Shown here one piece after another: positions 1-6,634 of a stretch of 8,343 bases of DNA. The notes under the pieces are model-generated. The model saw nothing but the letters and a program-made list of their open reading frames with translations. It did not search any database and had not been told where the DNA came from. The stretch spans positions 1-8,343 of the forward strand of contig CAYQJU010000099.1 in assembly GCA_964417875.1 (NCBI GenBank), in the 5' to 3' direction. Every line of letters starts with the position of its first letter. The stretch's first letter is position 1. The stretch comes from ZC4RG30 sp964417875 (GTDB lineage Bacteria; Pseudomonadota; Gammaproteobacteria; Steroidobacterales; Steroidobacteraceae). A program made the translations under genes and the position numbers.

Positions 1-618
1 TCGAAGAAGGAATCCCCGGATCTGCAGGAGATCCTGATCACGGAACTCCAGGAGATCCACAGCGCCGAGAAGCAGCTCGCGCGCATCATCCCGAGGCTGG
101 TCAAGTCGGCCGAGAACGAGTCATTGCAGGAAGCGATCGAGGAACGCCTGGAAGAGGGCGAGCAGCTCCTGGCCGATGTGGAATCCGCGCTCGAGGAACT
201 CGAGGCCACGCCGGGCCGCAAGAAGAACGTGGCCGCCGAAGGCCTCGTCAACGACATGAAGGAACACATGCAGGAACTGCAGCGGGGCCCCGCGCTGGAT
301 ACGGTGCTGATCGGCGCACTGCAGAAGACCGAGCATTACTGCATTGCCGCCTGGGGCACGGTCAAGGCACTGGGCCAGGCCATCGGCCAGCAGGACCTCG
401 TCGGCGCAATGGAACGCGCGCTGGATGAAGGCAAGGCCTATGACGAGCGCCTCACGCAGCTCGCCGAATCCGAAATCACGCCCGAACTGCAGTCGCAGGG
501 CGAGGAGATGGAATCGGACGACGACGAGGAGACGCTGGAGGCCTCCGCCGGCCGTGCGCAGCAGATGCGCGGCAAGGGCCGCGGGCGCTCGCAGGGCACC
601 GGCCAGCGCGCCCGCTGA
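1..618 (+). CDS. DUF892 (YciE/YciF-type) ferritin-like protein, 5' partial
   Basis: The reading frame is open from base 1, so the N-terminus lies outside the window and 205 residues are visible. Upstream of the TTG at 124 the frame already reads family-like sequence (LITELQEIHSAEKQLARIIP), so 124 is not the real start. The middle matches DUF892: helix-forming segments containing EERLEEGEQL, AAEGLV and KTEHYCIAAWGT, which carry the Glu/His positions where ferritin-like bundles bind metal (E80, E111 and H112 in window numbering). The family is often stress-induced; its reaction is not firmly established. After the bundle (about residue 160) comes a tail of about 45 residues, first acidic (SDDDEE) then basic and Gly/Arg-rich (MRGKGRGRS), ending in QRAR. 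That tail looks unusual for a family that is mostly about 160-170 residues long and could contact nucleic acid or a polyanion (inference). Family call fairly sure; function unknown. Confidence 0.85.
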   Translation, partial: SKKESPDLQEILITELQEIHSAEKQLARIIPRLVKSAENESLQEAIEERLEEGEQLLADVESALEELEATPGRKKNVAAEGLVNDMKEHMQELQRGPALDTVLIGALQKTEHYCIAAWGTVKALGQAIGQQDLVGAMERALDEGKAYDERLTQLAESEITPELQSQGEEMESDDDEETLEASAGRAQQMRGKGRGRSQGTGQRAR

Positions 619-658
619 CCGGCCACTTCAGGTCAAAGGCTTCGGCCCGAAACTCACC

Positions 659-688
659 GGCGCCGGCGACGAGCAGTCCCGGCGCCTT
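659..688 (+). terminator. Candidate weak terminator hairpin after the DUF892 gene
   Basis: GGCGCCGG (659-666) pairs perfectly with CCGGCGCC (679-686) across a 12-base loop, 41 bases after the DUF892 stop. Only two T residues follow, so intrinsic termination would be inefficient. It could instead be a chance GC palindrome or part of the dinB upstream region. Confidence 0.35.
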
Positions 689-710
689 CGATCCGGCAGG
701 GCGGGCCCGC

Positions 711-716
711 TATCCT
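711..716 (+). promoter_or_regulatory. Candidate -10 box (TATCCT) for leaderless dinB transcription
   Basis: TATCCT fits the TANNNT -10 pattern and ends exactly 7 bases before the GTG at 724, which would place the transcription start at or next to the start codon. No Shine-Dalgarno sequence lies upstream of this GTG. No convincing -35 hexamer is visible 16-18 bases upstream. The call rests on the parallel arrangement before the gene at 5762. Confidence 0.4.
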
Positions 717-723
717 TGCCGGC

Positions 724-1926
724 GTGCTCCTTCCGCCCGATCCCTCGCCTCCGCGCCGCATCGCCCATCTCGACATGGACGCCTTCTTTGCGTCCGTCGA
801 ACTGCTGCGCTATCCCCAGCTGAAGGGCCTGCCCGTTGTCATCGGTGGCGCGCGCCGCCGTGAGGACGACCTGCTGGCCCGTGCCCGGGCGCGATATCCG
901 GACCAGGAGTGGTCCGACCGGACGATCGCGAACATTCCCCCGGATGCTTTCCCGCGATTGTCCGGCTATGTCGGCCGGGGCGTCATCACCACGGCCACCT
1001 ATGCCGCGCGCCAGTTTGGTGTCGGCTCGGCGATGGGCCTGATGAAGGCCGCGAAGCTGTGCCCGGACTGCCTGCTGCTGCCGGTGGATTTCGACGAGGT
1101 GCGCCGCTATTCACGCCTGTTCAAGCAGACCATCGCCGACATCGCGCCGGTGATCCAGGACCGCGGCATCGACGAGGTCTACATCGACCTCACGCAGGTG
1201 CCGGGCGCGGAACGCGAGGGCGGGGGCGAGCTGGCCGCGATGATCCAGCGTCGCATCTTCGAGGCCACCAGGCTCACCTGTTCCATCGGCGTCGCGCCGA
1301 ACAAGCTGCTGGCCAAGCTCGCCAGCGAGTTCAACAAGCCCAACGGCATCAGCATCGTCACGATGGACGACCTGGAGTCCCTGATCTGGCCGCTGCCCTG
1401 CCGCAAGGTGAACGGCATCGGCCCGCGCACCGACGAGAAGCTGAAATCACTGGGCATCCACACCGTCGGCGATGTCGCCGCGCGCGATCGCGGCTGGCTG
1501 ATTGAACATTTCGGCCGAAGCCATGGCGCCTGGCTGCACGAGGTGAGCTGGGGTCGCGACGAGCGACCGGTGGTCACCGAGAGCGAGCCGGTGAGCATGA
1601 GCCGCGAAACCACCTTCGAGCGCGACCTGCACGTGGTGCATGATCGTCCCGAGCTCAGCGGGATCTTCACGCAGCTCTGCCAGCAGGTGGCGGGCGACCT
1701 GCAGCGCAAGGGCTATGTCGGCCGCACGATCGGCGTGAAGCTGCGCTTCGACAACTTCAGGACCGTCACGCGCGACACCACCGTCGATGAGTACACCGCG
1801 GATGCCATCGCGATCCGCCGCCATGCAGGCCAGGGTCTCAGGCGCATCGACCTGTCACGCCGCATCCGTCTGCTCGGCGTGCGCGTAGGCAAGCTGGCGC
1901 GCGTCTCCGAAGCGACCAGCGACTGA
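724..1926 (+). CDS. dinB: DNA polymerase IV (Y-family translesion polymerase, DinB)
   Basis: A 400-residue Y-family polymerase that copies past DNA lesions with low fidelity. Palm motif HLDMDAFFASVE gives catalytic D17 and the steric-gate aromatic F22; RGIDEVYIDL gives D150-E151. SIGVAPNKLLAKLASEFNKPNG (residues 187-208) is the usual thumb-proximal block, KVNGIGPRTDEKL (from 228) is the helix-hairpin-helix region, and about 290-395 is the little finger. Between IGG (40-42) and RGVITTATY (from 85) there are roughly 38 more residues than in E. coli DinB; similar inserts occur in a DinB subtype I recall from beta- and gammaproteobacteria. The C-terminus (RVSEATSD) shows no evident beta-clamp motif. 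The GTG start is chosen because the next in-frame ATG (775) lies inside the catalytic motif. No LexA box was found upstream. The next gene follows after 36 bases. Confidence 0.95.
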   Translation: MLLPPDPSPPRRIAHLDMDAFFASVELLRYPQLKGLPVVIGGARRREDDLLARARARYPDQEWSDRTIANIPPDAFPRLSGYVGRGVITTATYAARQFGVGSAMGLMKAAKLCPDCLLLPVDFDEVRRYSRLFKQTIADIAPVIQDRGIDEVYIDLTQVPGAEREGGGELAAMIQRRIFEATRLTCSIGVAPNKLLAKLASEFNKPNGISIVTMDDLESLIWPLPCRKVNGIGPRTDEKLKSLGIHTVGDVAARDRGWLIEHFGRSHGAWLHEVSWGRDERPVVTESEPVSMSRETTFERDLHVVHDRPELSGIFTQLCQQVAGDLQRKGYVGRTIGVKLRFDNFRTVTRDTTVDEYTADAIAIRRHAGQGLRRIDLSRRIRLLGVRVGKLARVSEATSD

Positions 1927-1945
1927 CCGCCAACGACCCCCAACC

Positions 1946-1950
1946 GAGGA
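1946..1950 (+). promoter_or_regulatory. Shine-Dalgarno site of the ydjM-like gene
   Basis: GAGGA lies 12 bases before the ATG at 1963, a slightly long spacing. It is inside the 36-base gap after dinB, which fits translation from a shared message. Confidence 0.5.
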
Positions 1951-1962
1951 ACCGGCAACATC

Positions 1963-3129
1963 ATGGACCCCCTGGCCCACACCCTGTTTGGCGCCGCGCT
2001 GGCAGAAAGCGGCCTGAAGCGCCGCACCCGCCACGCCACCACCACGCTGCTGATCGGCGCGAACCTGCCGGACATCGATGTGATCGCAGGACTGTGGGGC
2101 AACGATTTTGAACTGTACGCACGCCGCGGCCACACGCACGGCATCCTGGCGATGCTGTTGCTGCCACTGATGCTCGCAGCCGGAGTGATGCTGTGGCATC
2201 GCTGGCAGACCGCGCGGGACAACGCGGCGAGGTTACGCGGTGCCGGTGCGACACCGACATCTGCCGCCGCTGAACACCACGCGGCCACGCCTTCTCCACC
2301 GTTCAGCGCCCGCGCCATCCTGCTGCTGTCCTTCATCGCCGTGCTCTCCCACCCGCTGCTCGACTGGCTCAATACCTATGGCGTGCGCCTGCTGATGCCC
2401 TTTGACGGCCGCTGGTTCTACGGCGACACGCTGTTCATCGTCGAACCCTGGTTCTGGGTGCTCACCGCCACCGGCGTCGTGCTGGCGCGCAGCCGCACAC
2501 GCAGCGCGATCGGCGGCTGGCTGGTGCTCGCCGCGCTGGCCACCGGCCTTGTGCTCAGCACGAACCTCGTCCCCGTCGGCGTGAAGATCACCTGGTGCCT
2601 GGCCATCGCCGCCATCATCACGCTGCGCGCCAGACGCCCGCAGTGGGCCTCGCCACCGGTCGCCGCACGCGCCGGCCTGCTGATCCTTTTCCTCTACATG
2701 GGCGCAGCCTTCGCGCTGGCCCGCGTGGCCGAATCCGCACTGGCCGAACGCTATCCGCAGGCAGTGCAGGTGCAGGCCAATCCCCCACCGGCATTGCCGC
2801 TCGGCCACCGCATGGTCATCCAGGAACCCGACCGCTACCGCATCATCGCCGCCGGAGGCCCGGTCCACGAACTGCCGCGCACCGCGCCCGATCCCATCGT
2901 GCAGGCCGCGCTGGCCGCGCCGTCCATCCGCGGTTTCGTGAACTGGATGCGCTTCCCCGTCTGGACCGTCGAGGACGCGGGCGACCAATGGCGCGTGCGC
3001 ATCATCGACCTGCGTTACCAGGGACCGGACACGCCACGTGCTGCCGCCGGAATCGGCACGGCAGAAGTTCACGTTCCGAAGGGTCACCTCGAACCCGTCA
3101 CACCCGCGGAAGTTTCTGCCTGGCCATAA
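1963..3129 (+). CDS. YdjM/DUF457-family membrane-bound putative metal-dependent hydrolase
   Basis: A 388-residue inner-membrane protein. The N-terminus has the family signature: MDPLAHTLFGAALAESGL with H6, LPDID with D37 and D39, RGHTHG with H57 and H59, then SHPLLDWLNTYG with H130 and D134. These His/Asp residues are the presumed metal ligands; the 'hydrolase' label is by family and no substrate is known. Hydrophobic segments are near residues 60-78, 117-133, 156-176, 184-202, 205-222 and 236-254. A hydrophilic Ala-rich loop (about 83-116) separates the first two, and about 130 C-terminal residues form a soluble domain. E. coli YdjM is LexA-controlled and only about half this length. It follows dinB by 36 bases on the same strand, so the two probably share a transcript. 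No terminator is evident between them. Confidence 0.85.
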   Translation: MDPLAHTLFGAALAESGLKRRTRHATTTLLIGANLPDIDVIAGLWGNDFELYARRGHTHGILAMLLLPLMLAAGVMLWHRWQTARDNAARLRGAGATPTSAAAEHHAATPSPPFSARAILLLSFIAVLSHPLLDWLNTYGVRLLMPFDGRWFYGDTLFIVEPWFWVLTATGVVLARSRTRSAIGGWLVLAALATGLVLSTNLVPVGVKITWCLAIAAIITLRARRPQWASPPVAARAGLLILFLYMGAAFALARVAESALAERYPQAVQVQANPPPALPLGHRMVIQEPDRYRIIAAGGPVHELPRTAPDPIVQAALAAPSIRGFVNWMRFPVWTVEDAGDQWRVRIIDLRYQGPDTPRAAAGIGTAEVHVPKGHLEPVTPAEVSAWP

Positions 3130-3148
3130 CGTTCCGATAACGATCGTG

Positions 3149-3162
3149 TAGGAAACCTCCTA
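3149..3162 (+). other. Small hairpin after the ydjM-like gene
   Basis: TAGGA, loop AACC, TCCTA: a perfect 5-bp stem with a 4-base loop, 19 bases after the stop of the ydjM-like gene. There is no T tract, so it is a poor intrinsic terminator. It could mark the transcript end or be an operator for the kinase gene. The 178-base gap (3130-3307) otherwise holds an ACGATCGT palindrome at 3140-3147 and a -10-like box at 3187. Confidence 0.3.
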
Positions 3163-3186
3163 ATGCGCCGGCCCGCACGGCTGCGC

Positions 3187-3192
3187 TAAGGT
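3187..3192 (+). promoter_or_regulatory. Candidate -10 box (TAAGGT) for the histidine kinase
   Basis: TAAGGT fits TANNNT and sits in the 11-mer TGCGCTAAGGT (3182-3192), which recurs with one mismatch before sodC (7699-7709). It would give a 5' leader of roughly 110 bases to the ATG at 3308. No clear -35 element is seen. Confidence 0.3.
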
Positions 3193-3298
3193 CACCCGCC
3201 CCCTGAAGCCGGTTGCGGCCGGGCCAAGACATGGATGACAACGAGGGGAGTCCGCACACAGTGCAACCAATGGAATGGACGCAGCGTCGCATCCGCGC

Positions 3299-3303
3299 GG
3301 GAG
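3299..3303 (+). promoter_or_regulatory. Shine-Dalgarno site that decides the kinase start
   Basis: GGGAG ends 4 bases before the ATG at 3308. The alternative in-frame ATG at 3275, 11 codons upstream, has no purine-rich site before it, so 3308 is preferred. The spacing is short, so this is a moderate preference. Confidence 0.5.
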
Positions 3304-3307
3304 ACAC

Positions 3308-5710
3308 ATGGTCGAGGCGAAATCCGGCCGGGGCAGCACCGGCAAATCAGGCAGCGGCAACGGCAACCGCAACGGAAACAATGGTGGCGATGGCCACGGA
3401 CCGGACGATGCAGTCTTCCAGGGGGATGCCATCTACCGCCAGCTGATCGCCGCGATCGGCGACTATGCAATCTTCATGCTCGACGTCAGCGGCCATGTGG
3501 TGACCTGGAACCGCGGCGCCGAGCTGATCAAGGGCTATGTCGCCGACGAGATCATCGGCTCGCACTTCTCGCGCTTCTATCCGGCCGACAAGGTCGACAG
3601 CGGCTTCCCGCAATATGAGCTCGAACAGGCCGCCCTGCATGGCTGCTTCGAGGACGAAGGCTGGCGCCTGCGCAAGGATGGCTCGCTCTTCTGGGCCAGC
3701 GTGCTCATCACCGCGATCCGTGATCCGCAGGAAAACCTGATCGGCTTTGCCAAGGTCACGCGCGACCTGACCGAGCGTCGCGCACAGGAAGAGGCGCTGC
3801 GCCTCAGCGAGGAGCGCTTCCGCAGCCTCGTCACCGACGTGAAGGACTACGCCATTTTCATGGTCGACATGGAAGGCTGCGTCACCTCGTGGAATGCCGG
3901 CGCCGCACACATGCACGGCTACGCCGCCGACGAGGTGATCGGCAGCCACATGTCGCGATTCTATGAGGCCGATGCGATCCGTCGCGGCTGGGCCGAGCAC
4001 GAGCTGCGCATGGCCACGATGGAAGGCCGCTTCGAGGACGAAGGCTGGCGCGTGCGCAAGGACGGCTCGCGCTTCTGGGCCAGCGTCATCATCACCGCGA
4101 TGCGCGATCGCCAGGGCGTGCTGGTCGGCTTCTCGAAGATCACGCGCGACCTCACCGAGCGGCGCGTGCATGAGCAGGCGCTGGCAGACAGCGAAGAGCG
4201 CTTCCGCCTGCTGGTGCAGGGCGTGTCGGACTATTCCATCATCATGCTCGACCACAGCGGCTTCGTGACCAGCTGGAACCGCGGCGCGCATGCGCTGACC
4301 GGCTACGGTGCCGAGGAGATGGTCGGCAAGCATTATTCACACTTCTACTCATCCGAGGACGTGCGCGAGAACCGCCCCTGGCAGCATCTGCTGGCTGCCA
4401 ATGCCTCCGGCCGCGCGGCCGAGGAAGGCTGGCGGCTGCGCAAGGACGGCACGCAGTTCTGGGCCAACTGCATCCTCACCGCCGTCATCGGGCCGGACCA
4501 GCGCCACCGCGGCTATGTGCATGTGATGCAGGACCTCAGCGACCGGCGCCATGCCGAGACGCTGGCCGACACCACGCAGCGCATGCACGAGTTCATCGCG
4601 ATGCTGGCGCACGAGCTGCGCAACCCGCTGGCGCCGATCCGAAATGCCGCCGAGCTGATGGCGCGCCGCGACCTGAAGGACGATGTGCGCGAGGCGATGC
4701 GCCAGGTCATCGACCGGCAGGCGCGCCATCTGACGCAGATCGTCGATGAGCTGCTGGACGTGAACCGCATCGCGCGCGGCAAGCTGGCCATCGCGAAGGA
4801 GACCGTCGATCTGGGCGATGTGCTGGGCCGCGCGGTGGAGACCGTGCGACCGCTGATGGACCGCCAGGGACAGAACTTCGCGATGCAGCTGCCCGGCGAG
4901 CCTGTGGTGCTGCATGGCGACCCGATGCGTCTGACGCAGGTGTTCGTGAACCTGATCAACAACGCCGCCAAATACACCCCGCCCGGCGGCTCGATCTTTG
5001 TCGATGTGACGCGCGCCGCGACACATGCCGAGATCAGCGTGCGCGACACCGGCCGCGGCATTGCGCATGCGGACCTGGAGCGCATCTTCGAGCTGTTCAC
5101 GCAGGGCTCGCCGAGCACCACCGAGGCCGGCGGCCTGGGTGTGGGCCTGGCGCTGGTGCGCCGCGTGGTCGAACTGCATGCCGGCACCGTGCGCGCACGC
5201 AGTGGCGGCGAGGGCCGTGGCAGCACCTTCACGGTGCGTCTGCCGTTGCCGGTGGAACAGCTGGCGCTGGTGGCCAGCCGTCCCTCGCGCGGCCAGTCGC
5301 CGCATCGCCTGCCGCGCATGCGCATCGTGGTGGCAGACGACAACCGTGATGCCGCCGACAGCCTGCAGCTGCTGCTGCAGTCCCTCGGCCAGGATGCCTA
5401 TGCGGTGTACGACGGCGAAACCGCATTGCAGGCCATCGAGCGCATGCATCCGCAGATCGTGATCCTCGACATCGGCATGCCGGGCATGAGCGGCTATCTG
5501 GTGGCCGAGGAACTGCGCCAGCGCTATGGCAGATCGGTGCCCGCCCTGATCGCGGTCACCGGCTGGGGCGGACAGAAAGACCGCAACCAGGCCTTCGCGC
5601 GGGGCTTTGATTTCCACTTCACCAAGCCCACCAGCGCCGGCGAGCTGGAGACCGCGCTGGCGCAGATTGCCGACCGACCGCAGGTTCCCCCCGATCCACC
5701 TGCCGCGTAG
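3308..5710 (+). CDS. Soluble hybrid sensor histidine kinase (PAS-PAS-PAS-HisKA-HATPase-REC)
   Basis: An 800-residue hybrid kinase with no membrane segment, so it senses a cytoplasmic signal. A Gly/Asn-rich leader (1-35) precedes three PAS units (about 37-164, 165-292, 293-420). HisKA carries the phospho-acceptor H435 in AHELRNPLAPIRN. The ATPase domain has the N box NLINNAAKYT (from 548), G1 box DTGRGI (580-585), FELF, and G2 box GGLGVGLAL (608-616). The C-terminal receiver (about 671-785) has D677-D678, phospho-acceptor D721 in ILDIGMPGMSG, T751 and K773, so kinase and receiver both look active. The PAS units lack the LOV NCRFLQ motif and no cofactor site is obvious. No partner regulator or HPt gene is adjacent; output probably goes to proteins encoded elsewhere. 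An 811-residue version starting at ATG 3275 is possible. The NYN gene follows after 51 bases. Confidence 0.93.
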   Translation: MVEAKSGRGSTGKSGSGNGNRNGNNGGDGHGPDDAVFQGDAIYRQLIAAIGDYAIFMLDVSGHVVTWNRGAELIKGYVADEIIGSHFSRFYPADKVDSGFPQYELEQAALHGCFEDEGWRLRKDGSLFWASVLITAIRDPQENLIGFAKVTRDLTERRAQEEALRLSEERFRSLVTDVKDYAIFMVDMEGCVTSWNAGAAHMHGYAADEVIGSHMSRFYEADAIRRGWAEHELRMATMEGRFEDEGWRVRKDGSRFWASVIITAMRDRQGVLVGFSKITRDLTERRVHEQALADSEERFRLLVQGVSDYSIIMLDHSGFVTSWNRGAHALTGYGAEEMVGKHYSHFYSSEDVRENRPWQHLLAANASGRAAEEGWRLRKDGTQFWANCILTAVIGPDQRHRGYVHVMQDLSDRRHAETLADTTQRMHEFIAMLAHELRNPLAPIRNAAELMARRDLKDDVREAMRQVIDRQARHLTQIVDELLDVNRIARGKLAIAKETVDLGDVLGRAVETVRPLMDRQGQNFAMQLPGEPVVLHGDPMRLTQVFVNLINNAAKYTPPGGSIFVDVTRAATHAEISVRDTGRGIAHADLERIFELFTQGSPSTTEAGGLGVGLALVRRVVELHAGTVRARSGGEGRGSTFTVRLPLPVEQLALVASRPSRGQSPHRLPRMRIVVADDNRDAADSLQLLLQSLGQDAYAVYDGETALQAIERMHPQIVILDIGMPGMSGYLVAEELRQRYGRSVPALIAVTGWGGQKDRNQAFARGFDFHFTKPTSAGELETALAQIADRPQVPPDPPAA
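3416..4567 (+). repeat. Three in-frame PAS-coding units of 384 bases each
   Basis: Three consecutive 128-codon units (3416-3799, 3800-4183, 4184-4567) encode PAS domain plus linker helix without any indel. Equivalent residues fall at Y53/Y181/Y309 and E117/E245/E373. Units 1 and 2 share about 63% of residues over 108 gap-free positions by my hand count. Unit 3 is more diverged (FEDEGW becomes AEEGW, YAIF becomes YSII). This points to internal duplication. Confidence 0.85.
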
Positions 5711-5748
5711 CCATCGGCGCCCGGGCCGGCGGCCACGTGCCTGCGTGG

Positions 5749-5754
5749 TACGCT
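5749..5754 (+). promoter_or_regulatory. Candidate -10 box (TACGCT) for leaderless transcription of the NYN-LOTUS gene
   Basis: TACGCT fits TANNNT and ends exactly 7 bases before the ATG at 5762, the same geometry as before dinB. The 51-base gap after the kinase contains no Shine-Dalgarno sequence, so the gene may have its own leaderless transcript rather than depending only on the kinase message. No clear -35 box is seen. Confidence 0.4.
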
Positions 5755-5761
5755 GCCCGCC

Positions 5762-6484
5762 ATGGCCAGCAGCAGCAACACGGAATCCGGCGGCACGCTC
5801 GCCATCCTGATCGATGCGGACAACGCCAACCCGGCGATCGTGCGCGGGCTCATCGACGAGGTCGCCAAGCTGGGCCGCGCCACCGTGCGCCGCATCTATG
5901 GCGACTGGACCGCACCGAACCTCGCGTCCTGGAAGAAGGTGCTGCTGGAGCATTCCATCCAGCCCATCCAGCAGTTCGCCTACACGCAGGGCAAGAACGC
6001 CACCGACAGCTCGCTGATCATCGATGCGATGGACCTGCTGTATGCCGGCAACCTCGATGGCTTCTGCATCGTGTCGAGCGACAGCGACTTCACGCGCCTG
6101 GCCTCGCGGCTGAAGGAATCGGGCAAGCGCGTCTATGGCTTCGGCGAGAAGAAGACCCCGCGTCCCTTCGTCGCGGCCTGCGACCGCTTCATCTATACCG
6201 AGGTGTTCACCAAGGCGCCGGGCCAGGCGCCAAGCCGCAAGGCCTCTGCCGAACTGGACCGCGATCGCGCCTTCCTCGAGCTGGTCGGCGGCGCGGTGGA
6301 TGACGCGTCGGATGATTCCGGCTGGGCGCACCTGGGTGGCGTGGGCAGCATCCTCACGAAGAAGGAACCGGACTTCGACCCGCGCAACTACGGCTATTCG
6401 AAACTCAGCGACCTGCTCGATGCCTCGAAGCACTTCGAGGTTCGCCGCCAGGAACAGGTCGTGCAGGTGCGCCGCAGGCGCTGA
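5762..6484 (+). CDS. NYN-domain putative ribonuclease with C-terminal OST-HTH/LOTUS domain
   Basis: A 240-residue soluble protein in two parts. Residues 12-150 form a NYN (PIN-like, DUF88) domain with conserved acidic residues: D18 and D20 in ILIDADN, D82 and D88 in NATDSSLIIDAMDLL, and D107/D109 in IVSSDSDF. In this family such residues bind metal for RNA cleavage. Residues about 165-230 match the OST-HTH/LOTUS RNA-binding fold: GWAHLGGVGSIL, FDPRNYGYSKLSDLL and HFEVRR. The chain ends in a basic run (VRRRR) that would help bind RNA. NYN-LOTUS proteins are widespread in proteobacteria; specific targets are mostly unknown, so the ribonuclease role is by family. The ATG at 5762 is the only sensible start, because no upstream in-frame ATG or GTG exists in the short gap. 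It lies 51 bases after the kinase on the same strand. Confidence 0.93.
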   Translation: MASSSNTESGGTLAILIDADNANPAIVRGLIDEVAKLGRATVRRIYGDWTAPNLASWKKVLLEHSIQPIQQFAYTQGKNATDSSLIIDAMDLLYAGNLDGFCIVSSDSDFTRLASRLKESGKRVYGFGEKKTPRPFVAACDRFIYTEVFTKAPGQAPSRKASAELDRDRAFLELVGGAVDDASDDSGWAHLGGVGSILTKKEPDFDPRNYGYSKLSDLLDASKHFEVRRQEQVVQVRRRR

Positions 6485-6516
6485 CTTTCCTGCATCTGTC
6501 GCCTGCTGCCAACGCC

Positions 6517-6534
6517 GGTAGGATTGCACCTACC
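6517..6534 (+). other. Perfect hairpin after the NYN-LOTUS gene
   Basis: GGTAGG, loop ATTGCA, CCTACC: a 6-bp stem with a 6-base loop, 32 bases after the NYN stop. CCCCA follows with no T tract, so a classical intrinsic terminator is unlikely. It may protect the 3' end or be a protein-binding site. Confidence 0.35.
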
Positions 6535-6594
6535 CCATGCAGCCACGCACGGCGAGTGCGCCCCCTGCCCATCACGCGCAAGCTGCACCTCCAA

Positions 6595-6612
6595 CTTGAT
6601 CAATGCATCAAG
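6595..6612 (+). promoter_or_regulatory. Inverted repeat upstream of the lipoprotein gene
   Basis: CTTGAT and ATCAAG are separated by 6 bases; TTGATCAA inside it is itself an 8-base palindrome. It is AT-rich against a GC-rich background and ends 8 bases before the Shine-Dalgarno site of the gene at 6635. It could be an operator or a structured leader. Confidence 0.35.
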
Positions 6613-6620
6613 CCGTACAG

Positions 6621-6628
6621 AGGAGAGG
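6621..6628 (+). promoter_or_regulatory. Strong Shine-Dalgarno site of the Thr/Gly-rich lipoprotein
   Basis: AGGAGAGG lies 6 bases before the ATG at 6635. It is the best ribosome binding site in the window and shows that translation starts at 6635, not at the ATG at 6524 in the same open frame. Confidence 0.8.
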
Positions 6629-6634
6629 AAACAG

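Noticed and set aside
615..634. A LexA-like CTG...CAG pair upstream of dinB
   Set aside because: The spacing is 11 rather than 10 bases, the inner bases do not match an SOS box, and it overlaps the DUF892 stop codon.
638..647. GGC-TTCG-GCC mini-hairpin after the DUF892 gene
   Set aside because: A UUCG loop with only 3 base pairs is common by chance in GC-rich DNA and has no T tract.
2233..3087. A 284-codon minus-strand frame opposite the ydjM-like gene
   Set aside because: It is a shadow of the real gene with Gly/Arg/His-rich composition, no ribosome binding site and no known motif.
5733..5748. CCACG/CGTGG hairpin between the kinase and the NYN gene as a terminator
   Set aside because: The stem is only 5 bp with no T tract, and it abuts the candidate -10 box, so termination is not supported.
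4349..6529. A 726-codon open frame on the minus strand across the kinase and NYN genes
   Set aside because: It lies antisense to two genes with clear domains. Long antisense frames are expected in GC-rich coding DNA, and its translation is His/Ala/Arg/Gln-rich without a recognisable motif.
6524..6634. An N-terminal extension of the Thr/Gly-rich lipoprotein to the ATG at 6524
   Set aside because: There is no ribosome binding site before 6524, and the extension would place the signal peptide and lipobox internally. AGGAGAGG before 6635 decides the start.
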